From NCBI RefSeq assembly GCF_041381155.1, contig NC_091134.1, positions 7,244,255 to 7,308,254 on the forward strand: a stretch of DNA of 64,000 nucleotides, written 5' to 3'. Under the pieces are notes generated by a model, which saw nothing but the letters and a program-made list of their open reading frames with translations, was not told the DNA's origin and made no database searches. Position numbers and translations under genes: made by a program. Of the stretch, positions 56,154 to 64,000 are shown piece after piece (position 1 is the first letter of the stretch; each line of letters begins with the position of its first letter). This stretch comes from Argopecten irradians (taxonomy: Eukaryota; Mollusca; Bivalvia; Pectinida; Pectinidae).

Positions 56154-57500
56154 CTAATATTGCCTACTGAGATAATCTGCTGCTACATTTTCTGACCCCT
56201 TAATTGCCTTAATGCGAAACTTGTAGTTCTGTAGGAACAGAGCCCATCGCATAACTCTACTACTTTCTATTTTGCTATTTTGGATAAACACCAATGGCCT
56301 ATGATCTGTATACAGTATAAATTCGCGACCGTACAAGTACATTTGGAACTTCTTAATGGCGAACACAATAGCAAGACACTCTCGCTTAATTACTGAATAG
56401 TTTCTTTCCCTATCAAGTAGTTTCTTACTTGCGTAGGCGACTGGAAATATACCATCAGCGTGTTCTTGTAGTAAAACACAACCTAAACCAGTATCTGAGG
56501 CATCTGATTGCACGATGAAAGTTTTGGAAAGATCTGGCAGCCTTAGAATCGGGGCCTGGGTAAGGATGTCCTTGAGACACCTGAACGCCTCTTCCTCTTG
56601 TGGTCCCCAATCCTCTTGATTCGGTCGGCCCTTTTTGATGAGGTCTGATAGAGGTTTCGCGACATCGGCAAAATTTGGCACAAATTTCCGGTAATACCCG
56701 GCGAGTCCAAGGAAAGCTCTGACTTGCTTTTTCGTCTTTGGCTGTTGAGCGTCGCAGATCTTTTCCAACTTATCATCCTCCATGGCGATTGTCCCTTCGC
56801 CCACGGTATGTCCTACAAATCCTAATGTCCTGTAGCCGATCATACACTTGGAAGGCCTAACTGTTAGATTCGCATCCCGAATCCTTGTAAAGAGATCTCG
56901 TAGATCCTCAATGTGTTCCTTCCAGGTGTGGTTGTGACCTAGTATGTCATCTACGTAGTGGTCGGTGTTCTTGCTGCCGTCCAACATCTTCCTCATCATA
57001 CGGTTGAATGTGGCTCCTGAGTTAACAAGACCAAATGGTAATTTCCAAAATTGGTAACATCCTTCCGAGGTCGAGAAGGCAGTCATGTGCCTCGAATTCT
57101 CCTCCACTGGTATCTGCCAGTAACCCTTGCTCAAGTCAAATTTTGAGAAGTAATTGTCCTTGTTGAGTCTTGTCATTATATCCTCAATGTCTCCCATTGG
57201 CTCAGGATCAAATCGCGTAATGGCGTTCAACTTACGAAAGTCAATACAAACCCTGTTGATTTGGTCCTTCTTCTTAACAATGACAATCGGTGCATTATAA
57301 GCCGACGTCGATGGTTCGACTATACCCATTTCCACCATTTTCCTTACTTCTTCTTGAACTTCTTTCTGCTTAGCATAAGGAATGAGATACGGTTTGACTC
57401 TTATCGGATCATCACAGGTTGTCTCGATCCGGTGTTCCCGTAAATGTGTCGTTCCAGGTATATCGGTGAAAATATCCTGAAATTCCTCTAGAAGTGCAAT
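56154..57500 (-). mobile_element. Reverse transcriptase and RNase H of the Gmr1-like fossil
   Basis: RT blocks IVKKKDQINRVCIDFRKL, FDLSKGYWQIP, LPFGLVNSGATF, HYVDDIL; connection LGLAGYYRKFVPNFA; RNase H QSDASDTGLG, TDHRPL, and AADYLSRQY at the end. Confidence 0.9.
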
Positions 57501-58760
57501 CGCTTGTGATCGCTGCCCTCCGTTAAGTCCTCACTTATCTGGATATCTTTGAAATTTTCTTTCACGGAAAAGTTTACAAGCTCTAACAGATTTTCGTCGT
57601 CTACTGCTCCGCAATCAACTGCATCCTCCGCCTCGATAACAGCTATCCCTTCTGCTATATCTCCTGCTGACCCTGCTTCATTATTTGTCTCATCTTGTTC
57701 TTTGCTGTCCTTTCTTTCAACATAATGCTTTAGCAAGTTCACATGGTACACTTTCACTTTACCACCAGCCTCAACTTTATAGTTCATTTGGTTCACAACT
57801 TCCACTATGTTGAATGGCCCCTTCCACTGAAGCAAAAGTTTGTTGTTGTCAGTAGGTAGTAACACCAGTACTTTCTGTCCGACTTCAAGTTGCCGATCCC
57901 TAGCTTTCTTGTCGTAGTGGTGTTTGTATGATCCTTGTGATTGGCGTAAGCTCTCACGAGCTATCTTGCAGGTTTCTTCTAACCTGTCTCTAAGGTTGAG
58001 AACATACTGGTAAGTATTCCTCGTTTCAGACTTCTCGTTAGCCTCATCTGTCCAGATTCCTTTTTACGCCTGCATGGGCCCGCGAACTGTTCTCCCATAC
58101 AAAAGTTCGAACGGTGAGAATCCGGTACTCGCTTGTGGGACTTCCCGGTAAACGAATAATACTGCAGGGATATATCGGTCCCAATCCTTTGGTCGTTCTT
58201 GACACATCTTCTTTAACATGCTCTTCAGAACTCCGTTCATCCTCTCACACCAGCCATTACATTTGGGATTGTAAGGCGTTGTGAATAATTGTTTGACTGA
58301 CACCAGTCTACACACCTCCTCCATGAGTCCTGAGGTGAACTGTGTCCCTCTGTCACTAAGTATCTCCTTCGGGAAACCAACTCTGCAAAATATTTCCAGG
58401 AGCGCTTCTGCTATCCTCTCTGTCTCAATCTTTGGTAATGCCGTAGCCTCAGGGTACCTAGTGGCATAATCTACTACTGTCAGTATGTAACGGTTTTTAG
58501 TCTCCGATGCCAGATAAATCGGACCAATCAAATCCACTGCTACCCGTTGGAATGGTTCCTCAATTAATGGCATTTCTCCTAACGGTACCTTGGTCACCCT
58601 GCCCTTCGGAGTCGTCTTTTGGCATATATCGCAAGATTGACAGTAGCGTGTTACATCGCTGGTCATACCCGGCCAGTAGAAACTTGTTGAAATCCTGTCG
58701 ATAGTCTTCTGTACACCTAAATGTCCTCCGACAATTGACTCATGTGCGAGTGACATGACT
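57501..58760 (-). mobile_element. Integrase of the Gmr1-like fossil
   Basis: HHCC finger (HLGVQ...CQSCDIC), core AVDLIGPI, LSDRGTQFTS, PYNPKCNGWCERMN, then a GPF/GPY-type C-terminal module (LQWKGPFNIVEVV) directly ahead of reverse transcriptase. Confidence 0.85.
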
Positions 58761-60500
58761 TGCTCTCTATATGTCTGTGGAACAGCAATCTGTCGTATCT
58801 CCTCAATCAGTTCTCCTCTCTTCTGTTTGTAGACACGATACAATATGTTGTTCTTTATCTCCATTCGGTACTTATTACCAGGGTTGTCTCCCTTGGTTTT
58901 CGCTATCTCTCGCCACCTGTCCAGTGACTTGTCTGCCTTTTGGGCTTTCTCTAGTCCTTCAAGTCCGACAAGCTCAATTTCCTTCACTTGGACGTTCAAC
59001 GGCCTTATAGCTTGTTTCTCCTTCTTTGCTTCAGCCCTGGTCACTACAGCAGCTGACTTGCATTCCTCTGAACGCGGCCTCCAATCAACATCCGCTGTTA
59101 ACTTTGCCTCGTCCACATTACCGATCACGAGATCGTAGATTGGATCCTTCATACACAGTACTTCCAACTCTCCTACATAGAAAGGGGTATCCACATCAAT
59201 CTTAGCCAGTCTGAACTTCCGCTCTGTTCCATCAATCAGTATACATGAGAGTTCGCCATCAGTCATCTGGTCAGGCTTCACGAGTGCTTCCCTAACAGCT
59301 GCGCTGCTACAACCTGTGTCCCTTAAAACCTGCACCGGGTGATCTCTCACGTATCCAAGCTGAACAGGCATTCCACTGTCTTCCAGTCGTATACGTCCCA
59401 TTATCGCTGTGCTTGAATCTTCCTTACTGTGAATCTCACTCCTAATACAATCATCTGTTACTGCCCTCTCCTTCTGTGTAGATTTACAAAGTGCTGCCTT
59501 GTTGGTGTCCTTACTCTGACCACCTTTGTTAGGCCTTGATCCTATCTTGCCTCCATCTGCATGATCTCTCGCGATATGACCTTCACCTCCACAAATGAAA
59601 CAGAGTCGTGTCCTCTGACCTTTCACTTCTGTTGTCTTGTCATTCGCTTTCTGTTGCTGGGAGTTATTATTACGTACTTGTTGGTTCGGCTTACTCGAGT
59701 TGTATGTGGCCTTGCTAGACTTCGCAAGATTTCCTCCATGGGCCTCCATATATTGTTCAGCGAGTCGTGTTAACTCCTGAGCATCCTTAGGTGCTCTCTC
59801 CCTGAGAAAAAGTGCCATGTCTGACGAACACGCTTGGATAAACTGCTCTCTTATTAGCAGGTCTGTTAATCCCTCAAACGATTTCACAATCTCTGACATT
59901 TGAGTCCATCTCGTCAGATATCGAGTTAATCTCGCCACAAACTGAAACGCAGTTTCACCTTTCTCAGGTTTTCCTTCATTAAACTTCACACGGAATCCTT
60001 CCTCTGTTAGCTCATACCTTCTGAGGAGTGCCTTCTTCAACTCGTCATAATCGTTGATCTGTGTCGATGGCATGCTTGAATAGACTTGAAGTCCCTTTCC
60101 GGTAAGCAGAGGGCTAAGGCTCACAGCCTAAATATCATTACTCCAATTCTGTGCCATAGCAAACTTCTCAAAACGTTCAAGAAAAGCATCCATGTCATCC
60201 TTTTGTTCGTCAAACTTTGGTAGCTTGGGTCGCAATGACATTGACCTTGACTCCTCTGTATGTGACCTTGACCTCTCGTTCCTTTCCTGTTGTGCCTTAA
60301 GTCTAACCGTCTCTACATCATTCTCCATTCTAAGCTTTTCGAGCTGAAACTCTCTATCTCTCTCGGCTTCCTCAAGTTCACGCTTGCGTAACTCCTCCTC
60401 CTTTTGTTCCTTCTCATTTTCACGTATTTCAGCTTCTTTATAACCAAGCCTCATTTTCACGTATTTCAGCTTCTTTATAACCAAGCCTCTCCCCAATACT
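58761..60500 (-). mobile_element. gag and protease of the Gmr1-like fossil
   Basis: Charged coiled-coil segment (EEELRKRELEEAERDREFQ), capsid-like FNEGKPEKGETAFQFVARL, zinc knuckle CFICGGEGH, protease RDTGCSSAAV. Confidence 0.8.
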
Positions 60501-61138
60501 TAACCACTTTTCGTAATCCATGGTATATTTCCAGTCGCTTACACCATGTAAGTATGGACAATAAACCACAAATAATCACCGTTATGATGATTCTACTCAA
60601 AAATATCCAAATGTCACAAATTCTGGAATTTTGAACTCTAATAAACACAAACACTTTTGTGCGCTAATCCTAATATGTCTAAAATATCTGTGTATATTAC
60701 CCGACCTATTCTACCCTGTCTAGAATAACAGTAAATCCACAGTATTTCTATAAATAGACATGTATACCATGTACCCTGTCCAGTATGATAGCTTACAACA
60801 GCAACCAACCTACACTCTAGTGCAAAATAACAATTGATAATAATATGCCCAACCTATCCTGACTCTCAGAATAATAGCACAATAAATATTATACAATCCG
60901 ACCTATTTTGACACTCTGTAATGGTTCTCTAATGCTATCAGCTAGTCTACAGCTACTACTGAGGGTTCATGTCTAACTTCCGGTAGAGAGGTGACATGAT
61001 ACGCCGACTATCTACACCTACACAAATATATCACACTACATATTCTAATGCATAGGTATATAAACGTACAACACCTGTAGTCACTTTCATAGTCCAACAA
61101 TTTACCCATGAAAAATATCCCGGAACGAACCCCCAAGT
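60501..61138 (-). other. Leader and primer-binding region of the Gmr1-like fossil
   Basis: No frame recognised. CTTGGGGGTTCGTTCCGGG next to the LTR on the minus strand resembles a tRNA primer-binding site. Confidence 0.6.
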
Positions 61139-61612
61139 TGTCAGGAGAAAAATGATCTAGATAAATACCTAGAATAGGGCGGAGACGAAACAGACGACGT
61201 CCAAAGACGATTCCGCTCACCTTATCCCTAGACTAATTTATTTTGGGATCTTTCGTTAGGTATATTGGACGATATTTGTTAGCTGGACTATGAAATGACG
61301 ACAGAGACGTTGAGATACATTTAACATTTAATTAGACATAATAACGAAACAATAGGGGGTGTCGAGTTTACACAATAACACTATAATTATACCAACAGTC
61401 TATTGCCGCCCGCGCTGTGACCCAATTTCCACACGGTGCACACACAGCCGTCACCACAGTTCCACACGTATTGCACCGACATCACAGTTGATACACACGT
61501 TCATGACGTTAACTAGGCAACCTCCTTCAGTTCATTTCGAAGACACGTATCATACATACAGTTCATGGTTACACCGCTCCTTGAGCCGTTGTCTCCGACG
61601 CGCGTTCCTGTA
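61139..61612 (-). repeat. Partial 5' LTR of the Gmr1-like element
   Basis: Matches 55424-55862 with small indels, then switches to the minisatellite. Confidence 0.85.
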
Positions 61613-62273
61613 GTCTTCTGTATGCGTTATCATTTCATGCCATTTGTCATGCTGTCCCTATGTCAGTGTGGTAGGTGGCGTGCTGCCGCTCACCCCTGAT
61701 ATAGTCTTCTGTATTGTTGTTTCATGTCATTTGTCATCTTGTCCCTGTGTCATTGTGGTAGGTGGCGTGCTGCCGCTCACCCCTGATATAGTCTTCTGTG
61801 TTGTCATTTCATGCCATTTGTCATCATGTCCCTATGTCAGTGTGGTAGGTGGTGTGCTGCCGCTCACCCCTGATATAGTATTCTGTATTGTTGTTTCATG
61901 TCATTTGTCATCCTGTCCCTGTGTCAGTGTGGTAGGTGGCGTGCTGCCGCTCACCCCTGATATAGTCTTCTGTGTTGTCATTTCATGCCATTTGTCATCT
62001 TGTCCCTGTGTCATTGTGGTAGGTGGCGTGCTGCCGCTCACCCCTGATATAGTCTTCTGTATTGTTGTTTCATGTCATTTGTCATCCTGTCCCTATGTCA
62101 GTGTGGTAGGTGGCGTGCTGCCGCTCACCCCTGATATAGTCTTCTGTGTTGTCATTTCATGCCATTTGTCATCATGTCCCTATGTCAGCGTGGTAGGTGG
62201 CGTGCTGCCGCTCACCCCTGATATAGTCTTCTGTATGTGTTGTCATTTCATGCCATTTGTCATCATGTCCCTA
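61613..62273 (+). repeat. 87-bp minisatellite, first block
   Basis: About 7.6 units of 87 bp with GTAGGTGGCGTGCTGCCGCT anchors (61671, 61758, 61845 and on). Two unit types alternate, giving a 174-bp higher-order unit. 87 is divisible by three, so a long frame stays open by chance. Confidence 0.92.
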
Positions 62274-63880
62274 CCCCTGTCAATTGGTGACCATGGTTAA
62301 CCATGGTCAGTAAGGTTAACCATATTTAACCATGGTTTTACCATGGTTAGACATGGTTTCGGCATATTTTAACCATGGTAGTAACCGTGGTTAACCATGG
62401 TTAAATTTATGACCATGGTCAACCATGGTTGAGCTAATGTTGATATCCTTCAACCATGTTTGACCATGGTAAACCATGGTTGACCATGGTTTCACTTCAT
62501 ATTTTAACCATGGATAAATTATGACCATGGTCATCCGTGGTTGAGATGATGTTGATATTCTTCAACCATGTTTGACCATGGTTAACCATGGTTGACCATG
62601 GTTTCACTTCCCGACAACATGAGTCACATGACTTCTATATGTTTCCCGCCAAAACAGTCACCATCCAAAATGGCTGCTGTGTCTGTTGGAGTGTGGAAGG
62701 GGAAACATCTCTCTTCTTAAAATGGAAGTTTTGGCCAATTAGTGAATGGATTATCTTATTCTTGAATGTCTGTAAGTACAGATGAACACTTTTAGTAAGT
62801 TTTGATTTGTCTGCAATTCTTTATCAACATGAAATCGTTGCACACTGATATTGTGTTCCTATGCATATACCAATTTTTTATAGGTTTGTGTATTTGTCAA
62901 TTGTTATTGAGTTATATTGTCCATATAAAACTATCATGTTTTGTAACTATAGGTTTATTTCAGACAAACACTAATTTACTTGGAATTTATAATGAAATCA
63001 ATTGCTGCATATCCCTGATAACAGATTTTCTTAACACTTATCTGTGGTAGTAGTATGAAAATATAATGAACACAGTAAACTGGTGGTGATTCCAAGTAAA
63101 ACTCTTCTGTTGTTATACATGAATAAATGGATTATACCTATTGCCATCACAATTTGTTTCAGCAAATATTGAATTGAGTAATAATATCAAGATTCCAATG
63201 GAATTTCTATTGGATTGATACAAAATTTGATATATATTTACCACTTAAATTCTATTGGAAATATCACTTAACCAGTGAAAATTCTGGCAAATTTTACCTC
63301 TGTTCCACTGGATATACCACTGAAATTCCAAGGAAATTCCACGTAAATCCAATGAAGTTTTCTGTAGGGTAACCATGGCCTGAACATGTTTTGACAACAA
63401 TGAGACCCTGTTTTGACAATGACTTGACCATGGTTTGACCAATGAATTGACCATGGTTAACCATGGTTCAACCATGGTCAACCATGGTTCAACCATGGTC
63501 AACCATGGTTCAACCATGTGTTTTGACCATAGTCAATTACCATGACCATGGTTGAACATGACCAACCATGGTGTATGGGCTATGGTTGGCCATGGTTTTA
63601 CTAGGTTTTAACCATGGTATTTGGGAAGATATTCCGCCTGGGCCTTCAACCATGGTTACTTACCATGCTTAACCATGGTTTGACCATGGTTTATAAACCA
63701 TGGTTTACATATAACCATTGTTCCAACATCAACCATGCTTAACCATGCTTGACCATGGTTGGCCATTTAACGTAGAAGTCAAAACCATGGTTAACCATGG
63801 ATAACCATGATTCCTGGGAAATGGTTAACCATGGTTTAACCATGGTCAACCATGGTTTACATAGCTTCAATTGACAGGGG
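62274..63880. mobile_element. TIR element packed with ACCATGGT palindromes
   Basis: TIRs CCCCTGTCAATTG/CAATTGACAGGGG with exact TA duplication (62272-62273, 63881-63882). Both flanks (62284-62610, 63370-63865) are dense in ACCATGGTTAACCATGGT-type palindromes. The middle 750 bp is unique AT-rich DNA. No transposase. It splits the minisatellite. Confidence 0.88.
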
Positions 63881-64000
63881 TATGTCAGTGTGGTAGGTGG
63901 CGTTCTGCCACTCACCCCTGATATAGTCTTCTGTATTGTTGTTTCATGTCATTTGTCATCTTGTCCCTGTGTCATTGTGGTAGGTGGCGTGCTGCCGCTC
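63881..64000 (+). repeat. 87-bp minisatellite, second block (runs off window)
   Basis: Resumes at TATGTCAGTGTGGTAGGTGG exactly where the first block stopped. Confidence 0.9.

Larger units (their letters stand above)
55424..61612 (-). mobile_element. Gmr1-like Ty3-type LTR element fossil
   Basis: The minus-strand element has its 3' LTR at 55424-56030 and a partial 5' LTR at 61139-61612. Reading 5' to 3': gag with coiled-coil N-terminus and zinc knuckle, protease (RDTGCSS), integrase, then reverse transcriptase (YVDD) and RNase H. Integrase before RT is the Ty1/copia-like order that defines the Gmr1 group within Ty3/gypsy. It has a few breaks, and the 5' LTR is truncated at the minisatellite. 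LTRs are very similar apart from small indels, so it is fairly young. Confidence 0.88.

Noticed and set aside
61644-62300. 218-codon open frame of 29-residue repeats rich in VVGGVLPLTPDIV
   Set aside because: It is a minisatellite whose 87-bp period keeps any frame open; no start context or family match, and the TIR element interrupts it.

Overview
The window looks like a bivalve mollusc genome, most likely a scallop- or oyster-like animal. The reasons are an AT-rich background with split, spliced genes, tRNA-derived SINEs, and a very high load of non-autonomous Helitron-type elements. Those elements carry arrays of roughly 150-bp units plus ACGG microsatellites, the build known from memory for bivalve pearl/HINE-type repeats. 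No bacterial-type gene organisation, CRISPR array, rRNA or free-standing tRNA gene was seen.

Host genes. (1) The 3'-terminal exon of an NSUN5-type rRNA cytosine methyltransferase (441-1460, +) ends in a lysine-rich tail built from 72-bp tandem repeats. (2) Tail to tail with it, on the minus strand, is a complete five-exon CPLANE2/RSG1 gene (coding 2802-26425, 251 residues). All splice sites and phases agree, and one intron is 16.1 kb long. (3) A RecQ-type helicase gene (35057-55403, +) is broken: a Ty3/gypsy element lies in its first exon, a 1-kb foldback element lies in its last exon, and there is a frameshift.

Mobile DNA by region. At 1.9-7.2 kb there are TTAA- and TA-flanked MITEs and one Helitron. 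At 7.5-22.4 kb, inside the CPLANE2 intron, four Helitron-like families (A, B, C, E) are nested in and packed next to one another. At 22.7-25.0 kb a TA-flanked pogo/Tc1-like element holds a family C Helitron. At 26-35 kb no gene is seen, but there are MITEs, a cluster of CRE motifs, a reversed family B element and an AT-rich array. At 35.5-51.5 kb lies a 16-kb Ty3/gypsy fossil. Its 5' LTR holds a 5.6-kb TIR element, which itself contains a LINE tail and a Helitron, and its pol region holds a family D Helitron. At 55.4-61.6 kb, minus strand, lies a second Ty3-type element with integrase ahead of reverse transcriptase (Gmr1-like order). From 61.6 kb to the end is an 87-bp minisatellite, split by a 1.6-kb TIR element filled with ACCATGGT palindromes.

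The most interesting signals are the following. The Helitron families swap cores between shared ends. They also carry dense, ordered transcription-factor-like motifs: YY1 pairs in family A, a perfect nuclear-receptor inverted repeat in the B and D ends, and NR5A/ERR half-sites in the D units. The RecQ gene records a dateable chain of nested insertions. The Ty3 fossil carries an extra C2H2 zinc-finger frame.
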